Origin: Eulemur rufifrons
Taxonomy: Eukaryota > Chordata > Mammalia > Primates > Lemuridae
Reading direction: 5' to 3'
Length of the DNA: 64,000 bases
Assembly: GCF_041146395.1 (NCBI RefSeq)
Contig: NC_090989.1
Location: 246,936,843 to 247,000,842 of the forward strand
The position numbers and the translations under genes are program-made. Below, piece by piece: positions 1-11,029 of the stretch. Below the pieces are notes generated by a model that saw only the letters and a program-made list of their open reading frames with translations, had not been told where the DNA came from and did not search any database. Every line of letters begins with the position of its first letter. Position 1 is the stretch's first letter.

Positions 1-109
1 TACAGAAAAGTTCATCCATTTTCAAAGTGTTTCTCTACAGCATTTAATGTTCTTAAATCTTGTCTATTGAAAAGACTTTTCCCATCCCCTATTGATTCTG
101 AAAACAATT

Positions 110-440
110 CTAACAACTTCCATTTATTGAATATTCCTATACACCAAGTATTATAACTGATATTTTGCATCTATGATATTCATTTATCCAAAAAACATTT
201 ATTAAGTGAAGACTTTGTAACCGGCACTAGTCAAGGCACTGGAGATACAGCAGGGAACAAAACAGATATAAATTCCTGCCTCTTGGAGCTGATTACATCT
301 TAATGATCTTATTCAAACTTCACTTATGATCTCATTCAATCTTTGCGATAACCCTGAAAGGGAGATTCAGTGAAATCTCAAACCCTGCCTAGCATTATAG
401 CTGGGTTCTAACTGTGCTCTGCCAAGTTCCAAGGCACATA
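110..440 (-). repeat. Possible MIR fragment interrupted by L2
   Basis: The outer parts (about 110-177 and 300-440) resemble reverse-complement MIR: a 'CATTTATTGAATATTCCTAT' start, then 'TCTCATTCAATCTTTGCGAT' followed by 'AACCCTGAAAGGGAGATT', the decayed form of the MIR 'aaccctatgaggtaggta' block. The middle is occupied by an L2 3' end. The match is weak and the two outer parts may be unrelated. Confidence 0.35.
178..300 (-). repeat. L2 LINE 3' end (antisense)
   Basis: This is the reverse complement of the L2 3' end: 'AACATTTATTAAGTGAAG', then 'GGCACTGGAGATACAGCAGG', 'GAACAAAACAGATA' and 'CTGCCTCTTGGAGCTGATTA'. These are the signature words of antisense L2 tails. It is a non-coding fossil. 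Confidence 0.75.
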
Positions 441-1699
441 TTTTTCTTCTATATCACTCCTTCTTTCCAGTAACTCAGCTTCACTGCAATTTCAGGAATT
501 TGCAAGGTGATGTGGTTAAATAGGGAGTTGATCAAGAATAAAGAAATGCCTCTTATAAAACCCAAATCAAAAAGCAAGATACACATTCTGTCCAAGAATG
601 TGAAAGTCTAGGACACAGAGTTTGCACAGTAAAATGTTAGAGTTTCTTGTACCTATCAATAAAAATAAGTACAGAATATTCAAAATCACAATTGCCCTGG
701 GCACTAAAGGCACTGCCTTAAATTCCATGTGTCCTATCTCTCTTTACACAGTTGGGGTTGTTTCTTGCCTTGTGCTCTCTGTATTTCTTACCACTTTGAT
801 ATGCCAAGGAGATGTGAATCAGCAGTGAGTGAGTTGGGCCCAGCCAGTGTTCCAGATTTAAGTTTTAACTCATTAAAAAAGCACATCATTCTCTGTAGTG
901 AATTCAGCAACAAAATTATGGATTCTGAAAAAGACAACCCAAATAAATTCCTACAGCAACTTGATCTTTGACAAAGTAGGGAAGTGCTACAAGTTTGAGA
1001 GCTGCTTAATGAAAACAACAATAATACCGGAGAATGGAAATTTAAAGTGCTAATACCAGCAATTAGAAGTAATGACTAGTTTATTAGGCTATCATTTGAA
1101 ACATTATTTCTGCTTCGACACAAAGCACATTGCTCACACTTCATGCAAAGGAGGCAGTATCCACTGTGCAGAATTTGGGGACTTTCACAAAGCTAAAGTA
1201 CATAGTTCCACTTGTGGTTCTAACTATTTGGCACATCATTTTCTAGAGATACACCAGGGACTGGTTCTAGCACCAACACAGGCAAAGAACTACAGCGAGA
1301 ATATGGCAAACAGGAACCACTGGCAGTTTAGTATGATTAAATCTTAATCTGCAAGGGGGAGAGTCATAAGAGACAAAAATGGAATGCTAAGCAGAAGTAC
1401 AATCATAAAGGACTGCAAAGCAAACAAATTTTGTGAATATATAGCTTCTAAAGAACTTTTAATTGTATAAAATTTAATAATGGTTATTTATCCATGTTTT
1501 TACAAAAATTAATAGTACAGAAACAGAATCTGCTAAAACTTTCAAAAGAAGTATGAATCCCAACTTTAAAGAATCTAAAGCCTTAACCGATGATGCTAAA
1601 TTCTGAATTCTTTCCTGGGCTATCATAGCTTGCTGCAGGTCAGGAAGGGTTTATAATCAAGGCATTGCGGCCAGTCTCAGAGGTTGCAAATTGTAAGAC
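441..1699. other. No recognised feature
   Basis: AT-rich unique-looking sequence. Overlapping short open frames occur at 622-1021 on both strands and at 1072-1347 on plus (91 codons). None has a recognisable domain, signal peptide or splice context, so no gene is called. Confidence 0.5.
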
Positions 1700-1840
1700 G
1701 AGTGGTTCTCAGCCGTGGCTGCAAATCAAGATTACCTGGGGAGTTTTAAAATAAACTGATGTCAAGGCCTCACCCTGAGATTCTGATTTAATAGGTCTAT
1801 ATTGGGATTGGACATTGGTATTTTAACAAGCAGGGATGTA
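1700..1840 (+). mobile_element. MER5-like hAT-Charlie element fragment
   Basis: It opens with 'AGTGGTTCTCAGCCGTGGCT', then shows 'GATTACCTGGGGAGTTTTAA' and 'CTCACCCTGAGATTCTGATT', the typical order in MER5-group non-autonomous hAT DNA transposons. It ends near 'TATTTTAACAAGC'. The right terminal inverted repeat is missing. No transposase is encoded in this family. Confidence 0.7.
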
Positions 1841-2111
1841 AATGCTAAAGGCAAGAAAGAATCCAAACTGCTCTCTATTCTCAGAGCTGATTACATTTTC
1901 TCAGCTGGACCATGAGCTGTTTGCACTCTAATTGGGAACTATCGCTCCTGCTTTATTCATCTTAATATCAATGGCTAGCCACAGAATAGATACTTAATAA
2001 AATAAAAACAAATGCTTAACAATAGCCATGGGGGAGAAGGGAAGGCCTAGCATTATATAATCTGTGTTTAATGTCAGTTCCAGCTGTTAAGGGTCTACCA
2101 TATATATGCAC

Positions 2112-2178
2112 GTCTGTATCTCTAGTACTTAGCACAATATGTCACAATGTAGGTGCTTAATATATGTTGAATGGATAG
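2112..2178 (+). repeat. L2 LINE 3' end
   Basis: 'CTGTATCTCTAGTACTTAGC' followed by 'GTAGGTGCTTAATATATG' and 'TTGAATGGATAG' is the sense 3' tail of L2. Only the last ~65 bp survive. Confidence 0.7.
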
Positions 2179-2740
2179 TTAATCTGTATTGCAGAGATAA
2201 GGAAAATGAAACTAAAAGTTTCTTTTCTGGGGGGCATATAATTATGTGATTCTAGGCAAAAGGCTAACTTTTCAGTACACCATGCTGTGAGTGCTCGTGA
2301 GATTTGCTTGAAGGCACTCTATTGAAATCCTGCTTGTTAGAGCTGTGGAAGATGCCTGACCCACTTGCTAGTTTGGTGAAAACTTTGTCCCCTCCACTGA
2401 CCATGCTACTACTAAAAAATGTGTATTCATTACAGACATTGTAAAGTAAGTTGGCCTCCATCTGTTACACAGGGCAACATTAGCCTGCCTTCTCCCACTG
2501 ACCCAGCAGCCTCTGCAGGGGAGGAATAGGTTGCAGCCCAGCTTACAGAAGCAAAATCCTGGGAGGGAATTTATTGATGGAATAGAGCTGTGCAAAAGTG
2601 TGATGTGGGGGCGAGATTCTCTGATGGGAGATGGGGAGGAGGAGCTTGTTACAGAAGTCAAGGTGTCCTGGATGGGAGGATCACTGGGGACCTTGGCCTT
2701 TTATGCCAACATTTTAAGAAATGATCACATAAAAAAAATA
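2179..2740. other. No recognised feature
   Basis: Somewhat more GC-balanced unique sequence. Minus-strand frames at 2264-2661 and the plus frame from 2531 have no recognised product, and the latter runs into the L1 3' UTR. Confidence 0.45.
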
Positions 2741-3319
2741 GCGCCCTCCTCCCCGCTCCCACCTGCCCAACACCCAGTGAATGTTACTACTATATGTGCA
2801 CTTAAGTGTTGGTCAGTGAAGTCAGTTAATACCAATTTGACGGTGAGTACATGTGGTGCTTGTTTTTCCATTCTTGGGATACTTCACTTAGTAGAATGGG
2901 CTCCAGCTCCATCCAGGATAATATAAGAGGTGCTACATCACCATTGTGTTTTGTGGCTGAGTAGAACTCCATGGTATACATATATCACATTTTAGTAATC
3001 CACTCATGTATTGATGGGTACTTGGGTTGTTTCCAGATCTTTGTAATTGTGAATTGTGATGCTATAAACATTCTAGTGCAGATGTCTTTTTTATAGAATG
3101 TCTTTGTTCTTTTGGGTAGATGCCCTGTAATGGGATTGCTGGGTCAAATTGAGTTCTACTTGTAGCTCTTTGAGATAGCTCCATATTATTTTCCACAGAG
3201 GTTGTACTAGTTTGCAGTCCCACCAGCAGTGTATGAGTGTTCCTATCTCTCTGCATCCACACCAATATTTATTGTTTTGGGAATTTTTGATAAAGGCAAT
3301 TCTCACTGGAGATAAGTGA
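2741..3319 (-). mobile_element. L1 fragment, ORF2 C-terminus plus 3' UTR
   Basis: Read on the minus strand, this is the end of L1 ORF2 followed by a lemur-type 3' UTR. Decayed ORF2 C-terminal words are spread over two frames (3062-3306), for example the stretch reading FDPAIPLQGIYPKEQ. The plus strand shows the usual antisense words 'CCATGGTATACATATATCAC' and 'TGGGATTGCTGGGTCAAATT'. The 3' UTR begins with the antisense of 'ACCACATGTACTCACC', as in the second L1 at 41 kb. It is 5'-truncated, lacks a poly-A tail at 2741, and directly abuts an Alu monomer at 3320. Confidence 0.85.
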
Positions 3320-3451
3320 TTTTTCTATTTTTAATAGAGATAGGGGTCTTACTCTTGCTCGGGCTGGTCTCAAACTCCTGACCTCAAGCAGTCCTCCCTC
3401 CTCAGCCTCCTAGAGTGCTAGGATTACAGGCATGAGACACTGTGCCTGGCC
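3320..3451 (-). mobile_element. Alu left monomer, strepsirrhine type
   Basis: Reverse complement of a 7SL-derived Alu left arm. It reads 'GGCCAGGCACAGTGTCTCAT' from 3451 and ends in an A-rich linker at 3320. The reading 'TAATCCTAGCACTCTAGGAG' (in place of human-type 'TAATCCCAGCACTTTGGGAG') and 'GAGCAAGAGTAAGACC' are typical of lemur/galago Alus. The right arm is missing, and the linker abuts L1 sequence. Confidence 0.85.
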
Positions 3452-5754
3452 TATTCCTTAGGTTTTTATAACTAAACCTAAACCTTAGGTTTTTATGCTA
3501 TCATGTTAGAAATATAGCCTTTTCAAATATCCAAGCACTACTTTCACACATTCCTGTCTTTTTTGGTATGCCTAATACTACAATGCTGTATAAAAGTATC
3601 CTCTTCATTCCTCTAAAATATGAATACTCCTCATATAGACTTTACCTAATATGCTTTCTGATTAAGACAAAACAAAACACATAAACCTGCTATAAAATAC
3701 ATAGCTTCCCAGAGGGAAGAAACCATAGAATGCTTTACTTAAAAAAAGTATCTCCAAGCAAAATGCTGAAAAGTCTTTTCTTCTGTTTTTTGTGATTTGT
3801 CCTCATGTATGATCATGTATAATTTCTTACATTCCTGCAGACTTAATTCCTTATGAATGAAAAGGACTTATGAATGAAGAAGAGGCCTTGAACTCATCTC
3901 CTTTTCCCTGTAGTTGCTTATAATCTATGCTCTTAAATGGCTTAGTAGTATCTTGATAGAGCAGGCAGAGGTGGTGAGAAAAGGATTGCACAAATGGACT
4001 CTAAAGGGCCAGGCCATTTTAGGTATTGCCCACTTCTGTCATACTCAATATTATATATCTGTTAGGTATAACAACATTTGCAGTAAATCTATTTGCACGA
4101 ACCATATGAACTTATGAAAGGAGGAGAATAAGGTTTAACTTTGTTAAACTGTGAAGTACATTTTTGTGGGCTGGTTTTGTTTCCACATTGAACTGGACTG
4201 TTCATTAGAAGTCTAGACCTTCAGTGTATTTTCTCAAAATTTTTTCTAACATGGACTTGCATATAAAAAAGGAGGTTTGCTTTTGAGCTTAAGTTAGGTT
4301 TTCAAGAAGAAAAAAAATAAGGAAATTCTCCTGTGTTAACCATCTGTTATGTTACTTAAAAATTAATTATCTTATTTTAAAGATATGCACTCAAAATTCA
4401 GTTTCTTTTAAAAGTTTAAATAGCTCTCTTTAGTTCTGTTTGAAACCTAACCTTGATTTGAAAGAAGTAAGAGTAAGTCTATGTGGTCAAAACTTATTTT
4501 GGTTTCAGAATAGATATACGACAAATGTTAAGAGCTTCTGTTTTTGTTCTGTCTCAGAACTTTTTCCATGGGAAAATTACCTTTCTCATACTCTTCAATA
4601 AATATGCAGGGTTCATGTGCTTCATCTGATCTGCACACTCCCCGCCCCCCACCCTATACACACACACATCCCAGGATGCCTCAGTGATTTGCATACAGCT
4701 CAGGACTGAATACAATATGCTACTCCTGGCACAGTGATTGGCTCAAGGCCAATCAGCCCGTGGCAGGAGCTGTCAAGAAAAACACACCATGGGATTTGCA
4801 ACTCTAAGAATGATCTTGGAGATGCCACCAACCATTCACCGGGGTCTGTGGTTTTTAAGCTTATTTGAGTTTTATATTTGTCACCTGCAACTCCAAAGAA
4901 TCCTGATATGTACTGAGAGAAGCTAAGGTGCTGGTATTTCTTTTATTATGAAGATTCATAGTATCTTTGATATGTGCAAACTCACTCAGTCCGTGCTTTT
5001 TTTAAATATAAGAATGACAAATTTATTTGACCTTAGATTAAGCATCCTACATAATTTTTACATAATTTGATATTATACTGAATTTTAAAGTATCTCAGAA
5101 ACACTTTCCATAGTGATCCTATATAAAGTGACAAAAGAGCACCATAAAATAAAAATCTACACGATGATATAATGTTTGTTACTCTAATTCTGAGGTTGCA
5201 GCTATTATAGTTATGAATGGGATGATTGATAATCCATTACCAAAAAAAATTCAAGTAACTTAAGATGTCTCTATCTAACTAACATATTGGCTACACTAAT
5301 TTTTCCTAAGGTATTCCAATTGATTTGGCTGAAATATTTTCTGTGTTTAACTCATTGGGAACCACTAAAAGGCAAAATTAAAGTTTTTTATGGCAGGACT
5401 TCTCAGAATCCCATTTTTGTTAATGTGTCTTGTAAATCTACAAAAGGGAACCACAGTATCCAGCCTTTCTCAAGTTTATTTAATCATAGAACCATCTGCC
5501 ACTAAGCATTTTCAGGGACAAGTGTTCTATGAGATACAATTTGCAAAATTCATGCCCATGTTGTTAAAATGAGCCTTGTACATAGTGCTTGCCAGTTGCT
5601 AATGCATATACAAAGAACTGTGCAAGTAAAGAAGGAATCTCTTTCCTTTATCCATTATACAAGGTAATTTGGTGGAGGATCAAGCATACCTTGATGTGAA
5701 TACTGGCTCTTCCACTTATTAGCTATTCTTTAAGTCTGTTAACTCACAGGTTTT
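3452..5754. other. No recognised feature
   Basis: Long AT-rich stretch without a repeat or gene I can name. A small C-rich/CA patch lies at 4636-4670. A stretch at 4734-4760 contains ATTGGCT and CCAATCAG, an inverted CCAAT-box pair that also occurs in old LTRs. Open frames at 3914-4117, 4738-4926 and 5287-5572 are short and featureless. Confidence 0.45.
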
Positions 5755-6065
5755 TGCAGAAAATCAAATAGAATCTTCTCCCTGACAAGGCCACCCTTCT
5801 CCTACTTCCATGTGTAGTTAACTCCTACTTGTTCTTCAAAAATCAGCTCAAGATTTGCCACCTTCCCTAATGTCCTCTTTATTCCTGTGTATCATTACAT
5901 CATAGCACATACCACGCTGCACCATAGCTTTCCTTTTAGTTATTAGTCTCTGTAATCAAACAATGAACTACTTTAAAGCCAAAAACATGATTTTATCATT
6001 TTTATGTCTCTGAAGACAAACATAGGACCTGACATTTAGTCAGTTCTTAATAAATGGTTGTGCCA
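5755..6065 (+). repeat. L2 LINE 3' region
   Basis: Follows the sense L2 3' order: 'CTTCAAAAATCAGCTCAAGA' (L2 'cagctcaaatgtcacctcc'), 'CATTACATCATAGCACATAC', 'TTATGTCTCTGAAGACAAAC', and the tail 'TCAGTTCTTAATAAATGGTT'. Non-coding remnant. Confidence 0.75.
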
Positions 6066-7435
6066 AGTGGAAAGTCATCCCTCATAGATGCTTATGGCTT
6101 GCTATTGAGTAACTCCATCTGTGAGTTGATGCTACAAGGCTTAATGGGTAAAAATATTTGATGCCATCATCACTAAAATTTATTTTAGTTGTCTGCAAAA
6201 TGGATACTCTCACTAGTGGTGGGATGCAATGCAATAACTAGAATGCCAAAAGAAATAGAATTTCTATATAAATACTACAATTAAAAACTTTGATCTTTAT
6301 GGATATATAACATTCATTGTCACCCACATATGGTCTGTATTGCCTAAGGTACCCAAAGTATTTTTACGCAAGAGAGGGAGTGCTACAGTACATAGATATA
6401 AAAGTGACCTCATTCCTTTTCAACATGAGTTGCTTAAACAAACCTACAGTTTCTATTACTGGGCTTTAACTAAATAAATGTCACAAAGTAGACAAATGAC
6501 TTTAACAAATTTCCTGCAAGCTAACCACAGTTGAGATAAAGCAACAAGCACAAATGAACAAGAAAATCGAAAAACCGATTTTCTTCCAATTCCTAGTATA
6601 AAGTTTCAGCCAATTTATAAGGTAAACCAAGTAACAGTCTAATCAGAGGGAAAAAACATAAAATTCCAAACTTATAAGGAAATTTTGAAATATGGACTTA
6701 AATCTACTCTTATAATAAATTAGCGGGGATTAGCTAATGATGGCATAAAGACATAGCAATTTCTAAGATATGAAAAATATAGCTTAATCCAGTTTAATCT
6801 ACTGTTTAAACTATATATATTTGTTAAGTATGAACAATTATGCATTTACATAATTTATAAATAAGTAGTTATATGTAAATTGGCAAGCATGCTCATGTTT
6901 TATTTCTTCTTATAAGGGTGTACACCAAAAATTTTAGAGTTCACAACTTCAGTGGTACCAAGTATTTTATTGGCTAATAGAAGTGTCTCCTGGTAAGCAG
7001 GCAATGCAATTAGACAGAATTCTGCCTTTCTTGCCTCAAGGTTACAACCAGGGAATGCCATGTAACCAGTGATATTCTTCATAAATGTGAGCAGAGAGTA
7101 GATGATGAAAGAACTATTGGGCTTACTGAAACTGAACCAAAGACTTTTGGAAAAACAAATCTCTCATCAGTAACAATTTTCACGAGAATATGCAACTATA
7201 GAACACATTTGTATAAACAAATCCAGTTACGAACAGTGTATTAGAAAGGCCCTGTACCTTATCATGTTGACTTTAACTTAAATGAAGTTCACCAAAATTT
7301 TACAACCAACAATGTCATTATAAAGCAATCACTTTAACTGAAAGATACTGGATTGACTATTCTAAACAATGCTTTGTCTAGAACCAGTTGCAGGGGCCTA
7401 ACTATATGCAAATAGAAGAATGGGGTATGAGAATG
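6066..7435. other. No recognised feature
   Basis: AT-rich, no identifiable repeat family or gene. A perfect 10-bp stem with a 6-nt loop sits at 6560-6585 (AAGAAAATCG / CGATTTTCTT). One such structure is expected by chance at this window size. The minus frame at 6900-7082 (60 codons) is featureless. Confidence 0.45.
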
Positions 7436-7640
7436 ATAGGAGAGGGCTTTGGAGCCAAAAGACCTGGGTTCAAATCATAGATCGGCTTCTTACTATCTGT
7501 GACTATGGAAAAGTCACTGATCCTTTCTTAGTGTCAGGTTCTTCAGTTATAAAAAGTTAAAAGTACTGATCTCATAAATTTTAAGGGATGGTTTTAAGGA
7601 TAATCACTACCATTATTACAAAATTAAAAGTCTGCTATAT
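7436..7640 (+). repeat. MIR SINE
   Basis: 'GGCTTTGGAGCCAAAAGACC' then 'TGGGTTCAAATCATAG' (the tRNA-derived B-box part), 'CTATGGAAAAGTCACTGATC' and a decayed 'ctcatctgtaaaatggg' core. This is the standard MIR sense order. Confidence 0.8.
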
Positions 7641-7859
7641 CACAGAGAACCCATCAAAATGAAAACTCATAATATGACCAATTGCCCCCAAGTATATACT
7701 TACTTAGTTTTTATCCATAAAAGCAACAAAATTCCATGAGCATCTCCTAGGAATTAGAGGCAGAGTTGAATTTCAAATCAAAGTAACCAAGAGTATCTCC
7801 AAACTTTCTTGGTTGGCTAAAATTCTAACCAATCAGAAAATATTTATTAAGTCCCTAAT

Positions 7860-8130
7860 TACACTACACATATAATTAATGCTAAGGGCTAACACTTGGG
7901 TTCTTACTATGTTTTGGGCACTCTTCCAAGGACCTCACATATTATTTATACATTTAATTTTCGATAAGAGAAACTTTTATTATCGCCATTTTACAGATAA
8001 GGGAAATGAGGACAGAAGGATCAAGTCACAGGTCAAGGTTACAAAGCTAGGAGGTAAATAGATCTCAGATTTGAACACAGGCTGTCTGACTCTAGAGCTT
8101 GAGCTAATTACCACTATATAGCACTGTTTC
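7860..8130 (-). repeat. MIR SINE
   Basis: Reverse-complement MIR with a well-kept core: 'CCATTTTACAGATAAGGGAA', 'TTACAAAGCTAGGAGG', 'TTGAACACAGGCTGTCTGAC' and 'GCTAATTACCACTATATAGC'. Nearly full length. Confidence 0.9.
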
Positions 8131-8359
8131 AGGAAAGCCTACATTTCCCTGCCCTCTGTGAGCTCGGTATATAGAAACAGTAAGTCTTCTTATATGTATG
8201 TGCAGAAGAACTGTTATCAGAATTGAAACATGACACCAGCTCCCAAAAGATTACATATGACAGCAAATTGTCAGGCCAAGGTTGGGCAAATTTAAGATGG
8301 AAGTCCAAAAGTAAGAGTACAATGGGGCTTCAGTCTTAGGGGGAAAACTTGACCTGATC

Positions 8360-8765
8360 TCAGTGTTGCCTTCCACTCTTAGCCACTTTGACCTTCTCTA
8401 CTTTTCTTGGAAACATCATGCTCCTTCCTCTTCAGGGCTTAGAGACATGCTGTTCATTCTTATTGGAACACAACCCCCAGCAGCCTTCAGAAGTCAACTT
8501 CAATCCCACTTTCTTAGAGAGGCATTTCCTCTTCTCGTGTCCCCAGGGTAGTGGAGAACCCACAGTTCCATGCTCTTATTCTACCTTGTAATGCTCCCTG
8601 TTACAATCATCATACTTATAATTATTTGTTATGGTTATTTTTTAATTTATTTTTGTCCTTTTAGAGGATAAACTCTACATTCTTTCTGGTTACCTGCTAT
8701 ATGCTACTTGCCTAGCACAGAGCCTGGTATCTAATAGGTTCTCTGAATGAATGAATGAATGGAAT
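8360..8765 (+). repeat. L2 LINE 3' region with GAAT tail
   Basis: Sense L2: 'AGTCAACTTCAATCCCACTT', 'TAGAGAGGCATTTCCTCTTC', 'TAGAGGATAAACTCTACATT', 'GCCTAGCACAGAGCCTGGTA', and the closing 'CTGAATGAATGAATGAATGG' repeat that marks the true L2 3' end at about 8762. Several small open frames here are shadows. Confidence 0.85.
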
Positions 8766-9021
8766 GTGTGAAAGAATTCTAAGGCCTGACTGGTGAGTAT
8801 AAGAAAAACCATACTGGTAGTGAGGGACTCCATTGATAAAAGGATATAATAACCATGATGCCAATTGTACCATGGACATAGAAGCACAAGTGACCCACTC
8901 TTCCCACAGTTCCCCTCTAACATTCATCCCAATAACCTACAACCCCATCTCTTGAAAACTAGAACTTCTCAATCCAGTTCCCTGAAAGCACAGCAAACAA
9001 ACAAATGATGACAACACAAAA

Positions 9022-9225
9022 CAGGATAGCAAAGTGATTAAGAGCATGGACTTTAAAGCCAGACTGCCTGGATTTTAATCCTGTCCCTAATCTCTCCAAA
9101 CCTCAGTTTTCACATCTGTAAAATGGGCATAATAAAATGACTTACTTATAGTGTTTTTATAAGAACTTGAATGAAATTAGAAGATCCCTACAAATTTCAC
9201 AGGGTCTTGCAATATTACTACTAAT
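9022..9225 (+). repeat. MIR SINE
   Basis: Near-consensus 5' half: 'GTGATTAAGAGCATGGACTT', 'AAAGCCAGACTGCCTGGATT' and 'CACATCTGTAAAATGGGCAT'. The 3' half is decayed. Confidence 0.9.
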
Positions 9226-9671
9226 AATGATGAAATATATATTCCAGTGAGAATAAATAAGATAGTTCTGGGGTATAGAAAGTATTCTATCTCATTGCCA
9301 GAAAGTCTTTAGGATCAATGCTTTGTCTGCACTTCCAGAAGGACGGGCTTGATCAAGTCAAGATATTTAAGCATTATAGAAAGACAAAAAAAGGAAAGAA
9401 AGAACCTAAGATGGAAAAGGGAAGAGAGATAGGGAAGTGGCTTCAGATTCAGATCTAACACTGGTATAACGTTCCCATAGAATGCAGTACTGGAGGTTGC
9501 CACAGGATTGGTGACTACCTTCTTTTTGGAGACCTGTGTGCTTTCTTCCACTTTTCCCATTAGAACATTTCATTAAGGAGTCAGCATTTTCCATTACAAA
9601 GCCATACATTCATCACTATCTATCCAATATCATTATGTATATATATATGTATCATCATTTCTAAATGTACT
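9226..9671. other. No recognised feature
   Basis: AT-rich unique sequence. Minus-strand frames at 9315-9609 show no domain. A short (TA)n run lies at about 9637-9650. Confidence 0.45.
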
Positions 9672-9960
9672 TTTTTGAACATCTTTATAGACACATAGAG
9701 ATATAATTCACATATAATACAATCTACCTTTTTTTTTTTTAGTTTTCAGTGTATTCATAGAGTTGAACAACTATCACCAGATTTTTATCAATTACCCCAA
9801 ACATTCTGTATTCATTAGCTGTCACTCTTCTTCTATCCACCACCCACCCCGAGCCCTAGGCAACCGCTAATCTTTCTATCTCTATGGATTTCCCTATTTT
9901 GGACTTTCCACATACCTAATACATTTTTATTACTACATTTACTCCTTGTCCTATATTGTA
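9672..9960 (-). repeat. Old L1 (L1M-type) 3' UTR
   Basis: Antisense of the L1M 3' UTR: 'GAGATATAATTCACATATAA', a T-rich run, 'CATAGAGTTGAACAACTATC', 'CTAGGCAACCGCTAATCTTT' and 'ATCTCTATGGATTTCCCTAT'. This order is shared by L1MA/L1MB-like tails; the subfamily is not assigned. Confidence 0.75.
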
Positions 9961-10261
9961 AAGTTCTACCTGGCTTCAGAAGGATGTAACAACTTTGCTC
10001 CAACATCTTTCTTTCTCTGATGGAAGGAAATCATGGAACCAAGGCAAAAGGACTTCAGTAGTAGGCTAGTTTCGGGGACAATCCACAAATAGCAGAACAT
10101 AGCTATGAACAATTCATACTTTTTGGTTTGTGCATGTGGAAATGAAGGAATGTAATAAAATATCGCCCATCATCACAATTTTTTTTGATTTTAAGCCTTA
10201 CATAAGACTGTAAATGCTTAATACCTCACAAAGATTTTTCTGAAGTATTGTTTTTTTAATC
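9961..10261. other. No recognised feature
   Basis: About 300 bp of unique-looking sequence between an L1 tail and a MIR. No gene or repeat recognised. Confidence 0.45.
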
Positions 10262-10610
10262 CAGTCTTTCATTCATGTAATATTAATTGAGTCATGTAAT
10301 ATATGCCAGGCACTATGCTTGATTTTTACAACAATTCTGTGGCAGAAAATAGGTGAGTATTATTATTCCCATTTTTTTAAGAGACAGAGTCTTGCTATGT
10401 TGCCCAGGTGGCCCTCAAACTCCTGGCCTCAAGTGATACTCCTACCTCAGCCTCCCACATAGGTGGGACTATTATCCCCATCTTAAGGAAATTGAGACTC
10501 AGAGAGGTAAAGTAAATTGCCTCAAATCACACAACTCATGAGTAGAAGAAGTAAGAATTGCATTTAGGTCTTTCCACTTTGCCATATGTACTTCCCATCA
10601 TGTTACATTT
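10262..10610 (-). repeat. MIR SINE split by an Alu monomer
   Basis: The left part (to ~10372) has 'ATATGCCAGGCACTATGCTT' and 'GTGAGTATTATTATTCCC'. The right part (from 10471) resumes with 'CCCATCTTAAGGAAATTGAG' and 'CTCAGAGAGGTAAAGTAAAT', the next segment of antisense MIR. The interruption is exactly the Alu piece at 10373-10470. Confidence 0.88.
10373..10470 (-). mobile_element. Alu monomer fragment (FLAM/AluJ-like)
   Basis: Reverse complement of an Alu arm: 'AGAGACAGAGTCTTGCTATG', 'TTGCCCAGGTGGCCCTCAAA', 'CTCCTGGCCTCAAGTGATAC' and 'CCTCAGCCTCCCACATAGGT'. It lies inside a MIR and is flanked by an 11-bp near-identical direct repeat (10362-10372 ATTATTCCCAT; 10471-10481 ATTATCCCCAT), which fits a target-site duplication. 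Confidence 0.85.
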
Positions 10611-11029
10611 TCTATCCTCAAACAGCCAGTCTTTTGTTATAAAGACTGTGAAAGAACTAACTCCACAAAAATGATTTATGCTTCCCCAAGACCATTTTCC
10701 TAAGCTGCCTATGAGTATAGTTCAGGCACTTCTACATGCAACAGAAGTGCTTCACTGTAATTGATATTGCGGGTCTGAGTACCAAGCTCCACACAAACAA
10801 TCCCTCTTTCCTGGTTTGCTGCTTTCCCAGATTGTCTCAAATACAGACAGGCTTAGATATTTGAGCTCTAGAATTTATCGTTCTTCTCATTCACATCTCA
10901 ATACACAATACTCTCTCCTGGTTATTAAATCCCAATGGGCTTGATGCAAAATAAAAAAATAAAGTAAGACAAAAGAATAACGTGTGATCATTTTACACAA
11001 AGAATCTCCAGCTAGAAATTCAGTTGGGG
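10611..11029. other. No recognised feature
   Basis: Unique-looking sequence with no identifiable repeat or gene. It leads into the GC-richer non-repetitive block that follows. Confidence 0.4.

Noticed and set aside
4734..4930. Inverted CCAAT boxes and a short frame resembling a promoter with a first exon
   Set aside because: No CpG island, TATA/Inr or coding continuity; similar words occur in old LTRs.
6560..6585. Perfect 10-bp inverted repeat with 6-nt loop
   Set aside because: About one such hairpin is expected by chance in 64 kb; no flanking transposon features.
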